64,000 bases of DNA, taken from the IMG/VR virus record IMGVR_UViG_3300033991_000123, positions 1 through 64,000 of that record; one strand, written 5' to 3'. This stretch comes from a virus. Position 1 is the stretch's first letter; each line of letters starts with the position of its first letter. The notes under the pieces were generated by a model, which made no database searches, had not been told where the DNA came from, and saw nothing but the letters and a program-made list of their open reading frames with translations. The position numbers and the translations under genes are program-made. Of this stretch, positions 33,834-41,761 are shown one piece after another.

Positions 33834-35844
33834 TTTTATAGAGCGGGAAATTGCTCGACGGAAGCACTATAATTTTATAAAGCATTTGTGGGTCGGCAGC
33901 GATCAATTTATTGATGGCCGACATATCCGAATCATTTGCGATCGGATCGATAAGGCTATTGAGGATTTTCGACAGGGAATTTCCACGTTTTTAGTAATTA
34001 AAGTACCATTTCGGCATTCAAAATCAACAATCGTTTCCAGGTATTTACCTCCAAATTTTATAGGAAAATTTCCGGATAAAGAAGTTATGGTCGCCACATA
34101 TTCGGCTTCGCTATGCCGCACGTTTTCACGATTTTCCCGAAACATCATGCGCAGCGAGGAGTACCAATGGCTATTTCCGGACGTGCAGCTTTCTTCTGAG
34201 GAGCAATCGGTTGATGTATGGGGTATTGAAGGGCGGCAAGGGAAGGTTCATTGGCTAGGTATCGGCGGATCGATTACCGGCAAAGGCGGTTCTCTTATTA
34301 TTATCGATGATTTTTTCAAAGGTCGCGAGGAAGCCGCAAGCGAACTGGTCCGAGGAAAAGTTTGGGATTCTATCATTAATGAACTACTCACCCGTCGCGC
34401 CGATCCCTGTATTTCGATTATCCTGGCGACACCCTGGCATTTGGATGACCCGTTTGGGCGCATTAAAGAACAAATGCGACTGAGTAGCAGTTTTCCGCAG
34501 TTCGAAGAACTGGTATTTCCCGCAAAAAGCGAAGCCTATCCGACTGGATACCTATGGCCTGAAAAGTTCGGGGCGGAATGGTATGAATCGCAGTTTGCTA
34601 CCCTGGGGCCATATTACGCGGCGGCACTATTGCAGTGTGATCCGACTCCGCGATCAGGAAATATGTTTCGGGTAGATAAATTAAAATTTTACAAATCGCC
34701 GCCGGATGATGTGCAGTGGACTCGAGGGTGGGATCTGGCCTCGAGTGAAAAAAGCCGCACGTCCAGCGATCCGGATTATACCGTGGGAATTCGCTTGGGG
34801 GTGCGCTGGATCGCTTCCGGGGTTGAGGGGCAAGCTATCCCCATTCTGTATGTTGATGATCTCGTGCGCGGCCGCTGGGAGGCGCTACAACGTAAAAATA
34901 TTATTCGAGACAATGCGATTGGTGATGGAGACATTAACCTGGGCGTGGAGTCGTTTGGCGGGTTCAAAGATGCCTATACTGAAATGAGCCAAATTTTAGC
35001 CGGATTGCGTATCGTTAAAAAGCTGCACATGCCCGGCGATAAGGTTTCAAAATGGGCACCGCTCGAGGCGGCATTCGCGGCCGGGAACGTTTATTTGCGA
35101 GAAGCTCCCTGGAACCAGGATTTCATTCAAGAGTTTTCCGTCGCCCCAGATGGAAAGCACGACGATATCGTGGATGCCCTATCCGTGGCGTTTGCCCTGC
35201 ATAATCCGGGCATCAAACAGGTGTGGCCGTCGTTTGCCGCTATTCACACAATTAAAATGGAGATTCAATGGGATCAAGTTGGCCCTTATTCGACGGCGCA
35301 CGTAGGGGCCTTATCGCTACAAAAGGATTTGAGCTTAAATTATTTGGGTGGATTGTGGGATGATAAACTGCAAAAGCTATACGTGTATGGCTGTTTATCC
35401 TGGGCTAGCTGCAATCAAACCGACGTGGTTGAAAAACTGGTTGCAGCAATGAAATTGGATAAATTTCGATTGGATAAATTGATTGGTTCTGAAAATATGT
35501 TTTCGCAAAATGCGTGGGAGCATTCCGTAGCCCGGCAAATCAACCGGCAGATTAAAGATAAAAATCTCCCCGAAGCGGTGACGGTCCGGGAACCATTGCA
35601 CTTTAATTTTTATGGGGCGATTCAGCAGGGAGAAGAGTTGTTCCGGCAGAATTCAATCCTATTAAATAATGATCTGGTCGATGTCCATCGGCAATGGAGA
35701 TCATGGGTAATTTCGAAGGGCAAACCCGCTACGGAGGATTGTGGTTATTGCGAGGCGTTATGCCTCATTATTGCCGAATTAAACCGTAAAAAGAAAATAA
35801 CTATTGCGGAGCCAAAACAAAAAGATTATATTAAAATAGTATAA
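33781..35844 (+). CDS. terL: Terminase large subunit with extra RNase H-like domain, 687 aa
   Basis: The packaging motor ATPase/nuclease. Walker-A variant PFRHSKST lies near residue 78, Walker B LIIIDDFF near 178, coupling motif ILATPWH near 217. The nuclease domain carries Asp in WDLASSEKSRTSSDPDYTVG (near 320), VDDLVRG and GKHDDIVDAL (near 457). After the usual end (about residue 480) come 200 more residues that repeat the nuclease layout: GGLWDDKLQKLYVYG, a later GSENMF, and TEDCGYCEALCLI, suggesting a duplicated, perhaps inactive, RNase H fold. Start chosen from AGGAG context inside terS. Confidence 0.9.
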   Translation: MLASQYLEAAVSSGLSLDFIEREIARRKHYNFIKHLWVGSDQFIDGRHIRIICDRIDKAIEDFRQGISTFLVIKVPFRHSKSTIVSRYLPPNFIGKFPDKEVMVATYSASLCRTFSRFSRNIMRSEEYQWLFPDVQLSSEEQSVDVWGIEGRQGKVHWLGIGGSITGKGGSLIIIDDFFKGREEAASELVRGKVWDSIINELLTRRADPCISIILATPWHLDDPFGRIKEQMRLSSSFPQFEELVFPAKSEAYPTGYLWPEKFGAEWYESQFATLGPYYAAALLQCDPTPRSGNMFRVDKLKFYKSPPDDVQWTRGWDLASSEKSRTSSDPDYTVGIRLGVRWIASGVEGQAIPILYVDDLVRGRWEALQRKNIIRDNAIGDGDINLGVESFGGFKDAYTEMSQILAGLRIVKKLHMPGDKVSKWAPLEAAFAAGNVYLREAPWNQDFIQEFSVAPDGKHDDIVDALSVAFALHNPGIKQVWPSFAAIHTIKMEIQWDQVGPYSTAHVGALSLQKDLSLNYLGGLWDDKLQKLYVYGCLSWASCNQTDVVEKLVAAMKLDKFRLDKLIGSENMFSQNAWEHSVARQINRQIKDKNLPEAVTVREPLHFNFYGAIQQGEELFRQNSILLNNDLVDVHRQWRSWVISKGKPATEDCGYCEALCLIIAELNRKKKITIAEPKQKDYIKIV

Positions 35845-35859
35845 AAAAAATACTATTTT
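35833..35859. terminator. A-tract inverted repeat after terL
   Basis: AAAATAGTAT (35833-35842), seven A, ATACTATTTT (35850-35859). Perfect 10-bp arms overlapping the terL stop. It is AT-only and symmetrical, so it could terminate either way or be an operator; a similar A-spaced repeat lies at 57990-58014 near the regulator gene. Confidence 0.5.
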
Positions 35860-35882
35860 GATTAAAATAATATACGCGGAAT

Positions 35883-36236
35883 ATGGTACAGAATAAACCA
35901 GAACACCGTCACGTCGATTGGCGAGATTTAAATCTAATCCCCCGGTTAGTTTCAATCGTTTTACCCGACCAGAATAAAGTTGTAGGAACCGCGTTGTTTT
36001 TTCACAACAACGAAGGCGGCGCTATTTTATGGGATATCTATATTGAACCCGAATATAGACGGCAGAAATTTGCATCTCATTTATTGGCTGCGGCTAAAGA
36101 AATGTTTGCCAAAATAGAAACCGATTGGAAAAGCCAAGGGGGCCATGATTTATGCATAAAAAATGGTTTTCGGTCACGAAAATTCGATGGGTTGCGACTG
36201 ATTTGGGAGAAGGTTGAAATTAAAAAGGAGGAATAA
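35883..36236 (+). CDS. GNAT-family acetyltransferase, 117 aa
   Basis: A small N-acetyltransferase: the acetyl-CoA pyrophosphate loop region appears as YIEPEYRRQKFASHLL (near residues 58-73), preceded by the strand GAILWDIYIEP. The C-terminus (IKNGFRSRKFDGLRLIWEK) matches the final strand of the fold. The canonical Q/RxxGxG/A loop is degenerate (RRQKFA). The substrate is unknown. The SD is weak. It lies between terL and the glycan cassette. Confidence 0.7.
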   Translation: MVQNKPEHRHVDWRDLNLIPRLVSIVLPDQNKVVGTALFFHNNEGGAILWDIYIEPEYRRQKFASHLLAAAKEMFAKIETDWKSQGGHDLCIKNGFRSRKFDGLRLIWEKVEIKKEE

Positions 36237-36237
36237 C

Positions 36238-36396
36238 ATGCCCGCGAAGATTGAAAAAATGGATGGCGGTTATAAGGTATCTACACCGAATATGGTGCAT
36301 GCAAAAAAGACCACGAAAGAAAAGGCAAAAAAACAACAGCGACTATTAAACGCGATCGATCATGGTTGGCGACCAACCAAAACGGCGGGGCGATAA
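36238..36396 (+). CDS. Small basic protein, 52 aa
   Basis: AGGAGG lies 6 nt before ATG 36238. The product is Lys-rich (KKTTKEKAKKQQRLL) with an N-terminal KMDGGYKVSTPN pattern seen in small phage proteins. It ends by TAATG overlap with nanE, placing it at the head of the glycan operon. No function assigned. Confidence 0.65.
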   Translation: MPAKIEKMDGGYKVSTPNMVHAKKTTKEKAKKQQRLLNAIDHGWRPTKTAGR

Positions 36397-37085
36397 TGTT
36401 TCCGTCCGGTGTGATAGTCAGCATCCAACCTCACCCACAAAGTGCGTTGAGTAATCCCGCATCGATAATCGCGATTGCCAGAGAGTGCACTACGTGGGCA
36501 AGTGCCCTGCGGATTGAGGGCAATAACGTTTCGATTGTCGCCGATTCTGTAAAAATCCCGATCATTGGTTTGCGTAAAACAAAAATTAACGCGCTCAATA
36601 CGTTAATTACCGCACGTATTGAGGAGGCTAAGACAATAGCGGAATTCGGCGCTCACTACGTGGCTATGGAATGCACTGATCGATGCGATCCCGAACGTAT
36701 AGGGTGGAGTGTTAGTTTCGGCATCAAAGTCATCGCCGATGTGGCGGATGTTGAACATGCCATAATGGCTGAAGAAATGGGTTGTGTCGCGGTAACAACC
36801 GCGCTATCCGGGTATATAAATAAAGTAACGCACTCGTTCGTTGGGCCGGATATCGCCCTGGTTGAAGCGTGCGTAAAAAAGGTTAAAATACCGGTGATCG
36901 CCGAGGGGCGGTACTGGACTCCAAAGCAATTAGGGGAGGCCCGAGATGCGGGAGCGTATGCCGTGTGTGTGGGAGCCGCGATCACTGATCCGAAAGTACT
37001 TACTTTACATAACAAAATTTGTTTTGATGGATCGTGGAAGGACTTGGCAAAAAATGAATATCGAGACCTTGAATATACCAGATAA
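36396..37085 (+). CDS. nanE: N-acylglucosamine-6-phosphate 2-epimerase, 229 aa
   Basis: NanE interconverts GlcNAc-6-P/ManNAc-6-P. The start ATG 36396 overlaps the upstream stop (TAATG). Visible family motifs: VSIQPHP near residue 7, ADSVKIPIIGLRK (about 48-60), the AMECTDR site (IALDAT-R equivalent), IADVADVEHA, VAVTTALSGY, VIAEGRYWTPKQ and CVGAAITDP. Length matches bacterial NanE (about 225-230 aa). In most bacteria NanE is catabolic; beside neuB and neuA it would instead supply ManNAc-6-P for sialic acid synthesis. It overlaps the next gene by 32 bp. Confidence 0.85.
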   Translation: MFPSGVIVSIQPHPQSALSNPASIIAIARECTTWASALRIEGNNVSIVADSVKIPIIGLRKTKINALNTLITARIEEAKTIAEFGAHYVAMECTDRCDPERIGWSVSFGIKVIADVADVEHAIMAEEMGCVAVTTALSGYINKVTHSFVGPDIALVEACVKKVKIPVIAEGRYWTPKQLGEARDAGAYAVCVGAAITDPKVLTLHNKICFDGSWKDLAKNEYRDLEYTR

Positions 37086-37818
37086 TTTTAAATTGCTTGC
37101 GTTAGGCAGCGGCAATTTTGATCATCATGATGATGGATGGGTAAATCTTGATTACACATTTGAAACAACCAAAAGTAAAAGAAACTGGGATAACATTGAT
37201 ATTAAGCACAACCTTATGTGGGCGCGCCCCCTTCCGCTGCCTGATAACCGGTTTCGTGGTGTTTATACCGAACATGCATTAGAGCATTTGACGGAAAGCG
37301 CCGTCGGGTATACAGTCAAAGAGGTTTTTCGTATTTTGCAGCCGGGTGGAACGTTTCGAATCGCCGTGCCTGACGCGCAGCGATTTTGGGATATTGTTAC
37401 TGGTATAGACCGTGTAGCCGAGGAATTTCCGTCAGTGTGGCGACCAAAATATCAAATAAACACTAAGGAACAGGTGTTTTTGGATGCACTGCTTACCCCG
37501 TTGCGGGGCACCATTACCGACCAAGAGGTTCAAAAAATAATATCTACAAATTCAATGCACAATGCATTAGCAATTTTGCAGCGTCGAATGGGCGAAATAA
37601 CAGAGCAGTATCAAAGCGATCACCCGGGGGCACATATTTCGTGGTGGGATTACGATAAGCTCTCATTTTTATTGGATACCTATGGGTTTGTTGATATATC
37701 AAAACCGTTAGCTCGAAATGAATCCCGGTATAAGGCGTTTCGCAAGGGATATATCGATCGAACCGCGTTTAAATGTACGATCAGAATAGAAGCGAGCAAG
37801 CCGTGCCCGAACGAGTAA
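37054..37818 (+). CDS. SAM-dependent methyltransferase, 254 aa
   Basis: ATG 37054 lies within the nanE 3' end and begins MNIETLNIP. Class I methyltransferase features: the motif-I-like LALGSGNFDHHDDGWVNLD (residues about 14-32), DIKHNL, then YTEHALEHL and VFRILQPGGTFRIAVPD, the classic motif of glycan/Methyltransf_11 enzymes in O-antigen clusters. It may O-methylate a sugar. It ends TAATG into neuB. Confidence 0.8.
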   Translation: MNIETLNIPDNFKLLALGSGNFDHHDDGWVNLDYTFETTKSKRNWDNIDIKHNLMWARPLPLPDNRFRGVYTEHALEHLTESAVGYTVKEVFRILQPGGTFRIAVPDAQRFWDIVTGIDRVAEEFPSVWRPKYQINTKEQVFLDALLTPLRGTITDQEVQKIISTNSMHNALAILQRRMGEITEQYQSDHPGAHISWWDYDKLSFLLDTYGFVDISKPLARNESRYKAFRKGYIDRTAFKCTIRIEASKPCPNE

Positions 37819-38639
37819 TGATAGTCGCGGAAATCGGTTGCAATCACATGGGATCGTTCGAAGTTGCCAAACGAATGATCGAAGAAGCAAAGGCATGTGG
37901 TTGTAATTATGTCAAGTTTCAAAAGCGACATCTTGGCAGTATCTCTAAAGAGATTGCGGAAAAACCATACATTAGCGAGCACTCATTTGGCGATACGTAC
38001 CTTGACCATAGGGCCGCGCTCGAGTTTAACGGGATGCAATGGAAAGAACTTCAAGCGCATGCGGAGCGCGTAGGCATTGGTTTTTTTGGCACAGCGTTTG
38101 ACCTAGAATCCGCTCGTTTTTTGAGTAATTTATCAGTGCCGTACCTTAAAATTGGTTCGGGACAGATTCGAGATTTAGAATTTTTAAGAGCTGTTGCCGA
38201 AATCGGCAATCATCCGCCGATTGTCGCGTCAACGGGCATGTGTACCGTCGATGATATTTTTAATATGTTTACATCGTTTGACGGCAAGGTAGAAATTTTC
38301 ATTCATACTACCTCTTCGTACCCATGTCCGGAAGATGAGGTTAATTTGAGGGTAGGGTTACAATATCCCTATGTGCCGTGGGGTCTATCCGGCCACTATA
38401 TTGCCGGTAATGGGGCCATTGAAGCCGCCGCCGTAGCGCTTGGGGCTGTGTATATTGAACGTCATTTTACACTTGATCGCACCTGGAAGGGAACGGATCA
38501 GGCCGCATCCTTGGAGCCGGTAGGAATGATAAATGTGGTAAAGGCGATACGCATTGTGGAACGGGCGCTTGGGGATGGAATTAAACGAATTATGCCAAGC
38601 GAAATGCCGGTGATAGAAAAGTTAGGGTTGAGTAAGTAG
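37818..38639 (+). CDS. neuB: N-acetylneuraminate (nonulosonate) synthase, NeuB family, 273 aa
   Basis: NeuB condenses ManNAc or a related hexose with phosphoenolpyruvate. Motifs: IVAEIGCNHMGS at residue 2, YVKFQKR, FFGTAFD, YLKIGSGQI, ASTGMCTVDDI, HTTSSYPCPEDEVNL, WGLSGHY and IERHFTLDRTWKGTDQAASLEP. ATG 37818 gives the usual NeuB start by TAATG overlap; ATG 37773 is an alternative. It stops at the linker (KRIMPSEMPV), so the C-terminal SAF (antifreeze-like) domain of typical 340-350-residue NeuB proteins is missing. Since that domain helps cover the substrate in dimers, activity may differ. Confidence 0.9.
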   Translation: MIVAEIGCNHMGSFEVAKRMIEEAKACGCNYVKFQKRHLGSISKEIAEKPYISEHSFGDTYLDHRAALEFNGMQWKELQAHAERVGIGFFGTAFDLESARFLSNLSVPYLKIGSGQIRDLEFLRAVAEIGNHPPIVASTGMCTVDDIFNMFTSFDGKVEIFIHTTSSYPCPEDEVNLRVGLQYPYVPWGLSGHYIAGNGAIEAAAVALGAVYIERHFTLDRTWKGTDQAASLEPVGMINVVKAIRIVERALGDGIKRIMPSEMPVIEKLGLSK

Positions 38640-38641
38640 GT

Positions 38642-39211
38642 ATGAGGATTTTAGTCGCTTGTGAATTTAGCGGTGTGGTTCGTGATGCTTTTTTAAAAAA
38701 AGGCCACAATGTTATGTCTTGCGACTTGTCGCCGACAGAAAGACCGGGGCCGCATTATTGTGGCGATGTGGAGCCGCTACTTAAACAGCGGTGGGATTTA
38801 TTGATCGCTCATCCGCCATGCACATTTTTATGCAACAGTGGTGTGCGTTGGTTATATGAGATACCTGGCCGATGGGCGAAAATGAAATTAGCTTCTCAAT
38901 TTTTTCTTAACTGTCTTAATGCTAATGCCGAGTTTGTGTGTGTTGAAAATCCGATTCCACATAAACATGCAAAAAAAATTATTTGCAAACCGTATAATCA
39001 AATTATACAACCGTGGCAATTTGGACACGGAGAAACAAAATCAACTTGTCTGTGGTTAAAAAACCTTCCGCTTTTGCGACCAACAAAAGTAGTTGATGGA
39101 CGATATCATCGAATACATGAAATGTCTCCTGGTTTAAATCGTTCAAAATTACGTTCAGTTACTTACGAAGGAATTGCAGCCGCATTTGCTGATCAATGGG
39201 GTGATTTATGA
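38642..39211 (+). CDS. C5-cytosine-methyltransferase-like small phage protein, 189 aa
   Basis: Starts MRILVACEFSGVVRDAF, the SAM-binding first motif of a short methyltransferase-like family frequent in phages. It has HPPCTFLCNSGVRW, where PPC is the catalytic loop of cytosine-C5 methyltransferases, and VENP, the ENV-equivalent. The target recognition domain is absent, so it is shorter than true methyltransferases. It may modify phage DNA, or another nucleotide. Composition is more AT-rich than neuB, and it interrupts the sugar genes. Confidence 0.75.
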   Translation: MRILVACEFSGVVRDAFLKKGHNVMSCDLSPTERPGPHYCGDVEPLLKQRWDLLIAHPPCTFLCNSGVRWLYEIPGRWAKMKLASQFFLNCLNANAEFVCVENPIPHKHAKKIICKPYNQIIQPWQFGHGETKSTCLWLKNLPLLRPTKVVDGRYHRIHEMSPGLNRSKLRSVTYEGIAAAFADQWGDL

Positions 39212-39534
39212 GTAAAATTCGTTTTTTCGACATCGACAATACAATTTGCCAAACGAACGGGACCGATTACGAAACCGCCGCGCCGATTGCGGAGCGTATT
39301 AAAAAAATCAACGCCCTTTATCGTGCCGGTGATCGGATTGTATACTGGACGGCTCGAGGGGCGCTTCTTGGCCGCAGTTGGACTGAAATGACCAAGCAGC
39401 AGCTTTATAATTGGGGGTGTAAATACCACGAATTGCGCGTGGATAAACCGTTGTATGACACATTCGTGGATGATCGTAATTTTAATGCAGATGTTTTGGA
39501 TGATTTAAAAATATGGGAAAAAATCGTCAAATAG
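39208..39534 (+). CDS. HAD-family phosphatase-like protein, 108 aa
   Basis: DxD motif in FFDIDNTICQ (near residue 7), a Thr motif in VYWTARG (near 47), and FVDDRNFNAD (near 90) supply the HAD catalytic elements. The small size lacks a cap domain. Such proteins are common in capsule loci. Between neuB and neuA it could dephosphorylate a phosphorylated intermediate (ManNAc-6-P or Neu5Ac-9-P), completing the pathway, which is inference. ATGA overlap with the upstream gene. Confidence 0.8.
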   Translation: MSKIRFFDIDNTICQTNGTDYETAAPIAERIKKINALYRAGDRIVYWTARGALLGRSWTEMTKQQLYNWGCKYHELRVDKPLYDTFVDDRNFNADVLDDLKIWEKIVK

Positions 39535-39698
39535 ATTTATCGAAAAAATCTATAGATTGGCTGGAAAGCAATCTGTTTACGTGTGATTGGCAAGGAGCGG
39601 AAGCAAAGAAAATGGTTCTTTTGGAGTTGTTGCGAAGAGATCCGAATTATAAACCGATATTAAAGCGAGAAGGCGCGGTTCGGGAGATCGATGAATAA
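39513..39698 (+). CDS. Small hypothetical protein, 61 aa
   Basis: Starts inside the 3' end of the HAD gene (22-bp overlap) and overlaps the next gene by 8 bp, typical of the coupled cassette. The product is Lys/Glu-rich helix (IDLSKKSIDWLESNLFTCD). No family recognised; it may only couple translation. Confidence 0.55.
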   Translation: MGKNRQIDLSKKSIDWLESNLFTCDWQGAEAKKMVLLELLRRDPNYKPILKREGAVREIDE

Positions 39699-40479
39699 AG
39701 TTTGCATTACAACCGTTGTGGATGAACACTATGCCGCATACATACCGTTGTTTTGTTGGTGTGTAAAACAGGTATACCCGGCGTATTCATGCAAAATTTT
39801 TACTCGCAATATTGACGTTATTCAGAATTTGTTTTTAAATACTGAGTTTATCCCGTTGTTTGAAGATTTTCCTCGTTATTCATATAATACAATTGCTCTG
39901 CGGTTTGTTATTCCGCCAAAATATTTCGATAAATTCGATTATGTTTACGTAACCGATATTGATATGATGATTATGCCGGAACGCATAAGTATTGAGGATT
40001 TTCATTGCGGGGAAATGGTTTCTACGGGACTCCCCTATTCTAATTCCCTCCGTAATGTGCATCACTACGCCGGATATCAATCGCTCAGTGGGCTGCATTT
40101 CGCTTCTCGGGCATGGTTTATGAAAACCGAAGCCGAACGCCTAAAATATTACGATTTATTGCAGCGCGGCTTAGTAGGGTTGTATCGGGAATACGATGGT
40201 ATAATGCTCTATCGCATGGCCCGAAATAGCGGTCTGGGGATACCTAAAAAGTATAAACTCAAGAAACGGCACCACGGCATTCATTTAGGGAATTTTAGAT
40301 TGTATAACACAAGGGAAGCGTGGGAATCACGGATACCGCCTGAATACAGATCGCAATGGCAATCCTGGGAGTGTGATCCGGAATTTAGCGAAATAATAAA
40401 ACATTGTCGGATAAAAAATAAAATGCTTGATAATCAACTGACTACCCTTCACGATTTTATTAGGAACCCCGGTATATGA
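39691..40479 (+). CDS. Glycosyltransferase, GT8-like, 262 aa
   Basis: N-terminal NKVCITTVVDEHYAAYIPLF, then a D-x-D metal motif in YVTDIDMMI (near residue 92), resemble GT-A enzymes of the GT8 type that use UDP-sugars. A later H-rich segment (KRHHGIHLGNF) fits the C-terminal acceptor/metal site. It has no signal or membrane segment, so it acts in the cytoplasm. Its donor and linkage are unknown. ATGA overlap into neuA. Confidence 0.7.
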   Translation: MNKVCITTVVDEHYAAYIPLFCWCVKQVYPAYSCKIFTRNIDVIQNLFLNTEFIPLFEDFPRYSYNTIALRFVIPPKYFDKFDYVYVTDIDMMIMPERISIEDFHCGEMVSTGLPYSNSLRNVHHYAGYQSLSGLHFASRAWFMKTEAERLKYYDLLQRGLVGLYREYDGIMLYRMARNSGLGIPKKYKLKKRHHGIHLGNFRLYNTREAWESRIPPEYRSQWQSWECDPEFSEIIKHCRIKNKMLDNQLTTLHDFIRNPGI

Positions 40480-41225
40480 AAACAATCGGCATCATCACCG
40501 CTCGAGGCGGATCAAAGGGAATTCCCGGCAAAAATATTAAATTGTTTGCCGGGAAACCTTTGATCGCTTGGACCATCGAAGCGGCGCGAAGCGCGTATAT
40601 GCTGGATTATGTAATCGTATCTACCGATAGCCATGAAATTGCGGCAGTGGCCCGTCAATATAAGGCCGACGTTCCGTTTATCCGCCCAGGTTATTTAGCC
40701 AAAGACGACACGCCGCACATAGACGTTATTTTGCACGCCTTGGATGAAATAGGGTATGATCGGTTTACTCATTGCTGCCTATTGCAACCAACCTCTCCCT
40801 TGCGCACCTCAGACGATATTGACGAGGCGTGTATTTTGGCGAGCAAGCGTAAAAGCAAAACCGTTGTAAGTGTTTCTGAAAACCGTCAATATCCGCTTAT
40901 TTTGCCAAGTGCCGTTTTTGGGTATCTTATTCGCCCTCGACATTTAAAACAACGCTATTTACCGCGACAGGCCATTTTGCCGCGCAGCTTTATTAATGGG
41001 GCAATTTACGTAAATACTATCGAACAGCTACTTAAAAAACGTTCTGTGTATTCGTGGCTTATGTGCGGTTATCCGATGCCCCTGGAACGGTCTATGCAAA
41101 TCGATACACAATTAGATTTTGATATCGCTGAATATCTGATGATAAAAACCATAGACGCAAAAGAACATAAAACCGAAGCAATAGCGCAAGGTCAGCAAAT
41201 TCAATCTGATTTTTTATTTTTATGA
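40476..41225 (+). CDS. neuA: CMP-N-acetylneuraminate (nonulosonate) cytidylyltransferase, 249 aa
   Basis: NeuA activates sialic acid with CTP. Diagnostic motifs: IGIITARGGSKGIPGKNIK (residues about 4-22), PLIAWTIEAA, VIVSTDSHEIA, LLQPTSPLRTSDDI (about 108-121) and KSKTVVSVSEN. Length is near the catalytic core size of bacterial NeuA (about 220-230), so it lacks the C-terminal esterase domain of long NeuA proteins. It is coupled to the glycosyltransferase upstream and the acetyltransferase downstream. CMP-activated product would feed the sialyltransferase-like genes at 43.9 and 46.3 kb. Confidence 0.9.
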   Translation: MKTIGIITARGGSKGIPGKNIKLFAGKPLIAWTIEAARSAYMLDYVIVSTDSHEIAAVARQYKADVPFIRPGYLAKDDTPHIDVILHALDEIGYDRFTHCCLLQPTSPLRTSDDIDEACILASKRKSKTVVSVSENRQYPLILPSAVFGYLIRPRHLKQRYLPRQAILPRSFINGAIYVNTIEQLLKKRSVYSWLMCGYPMPLERSMQIDTQLDFDIAEYLMIKTIDAKEHKTEAIAQGQQIQSDFLFL

Positions 41226-41761
41226 AAACACGCATAAGTATTGGAAAGCACACCTACGGTGAACCAAGGATATACGGTAAATCTGCGCATTGTATAATTG
41301 GCAAATTTTGCAGTATCGGGGAAAATGTGCGAATAGATATCGGTAACGAACATAATCCCAAAAACATTTCAACATTTCCGTTTAACGTAAAATTTCCGGA
41401 GATAGCCGGGCATATAGAAACTCATCCTGTATGTAGGGGCGATGTCATTATTGAAAATGACGTGTGGATAGGTTTTGATGCCATCATTTTAAGCGGTACT
41501 CATATTTATAATGGGGCTGTAATAGGTGCAAATTCGCTCGTGCGCGGTGATGTTATGCCGTATACGATTCATGCCGGTACGCCTGCGGAGTTTAAGCGGT
41601 ATCGGTTTCCATCCGACAGGGATAGGGGCATACTGCAACTAGTGCAATGGTGGGATTGGCCGGATGAATTATTGTTTCGTAAGGACGTTATGGAAATACT
41701 CATGGGTAATGATGTGCAGGCATTATATAAGTTTTGGGAAAGGCATTTGCCGCATGCTTAA
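41222..41761 (+). CDS. Hexapeptide-repeat acetyltransferase, 179 aa
   Basis: A left-handed beta-helix acyltransferase: repeated [LIV]-G-x-x-x-x hexapeptides (IIGKFCSIGENVRIDIG; VIIENDVWIGFDAIILSGTHIYNGAVIGANSLVRGD) with the CatB/LacA-type end MPYTIHAGTPAEFKRYRF. It transfers an acetyl group from acetyl-CoA, possibly to sialic acid (like NeuD/OatWY) or another sugar. ATGA overlap with neuA. Confidence 0.85.
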   Translation: MKTRISIGKHTYGEPRIYGKSAHCIIGKFCSIGENVRIDIGNEHNPKNISTFPFNVKFPEIAGHIETHPVCRGDVIIENDVWIGFDAIILSGTHIYNGAVIGANSLVRGDVMPYTIHAGTPAEFKRYRFPSDRDRGILQLVQWWDWPDELLFRKDVMEILMGNDVQALYKFWERHLPHA

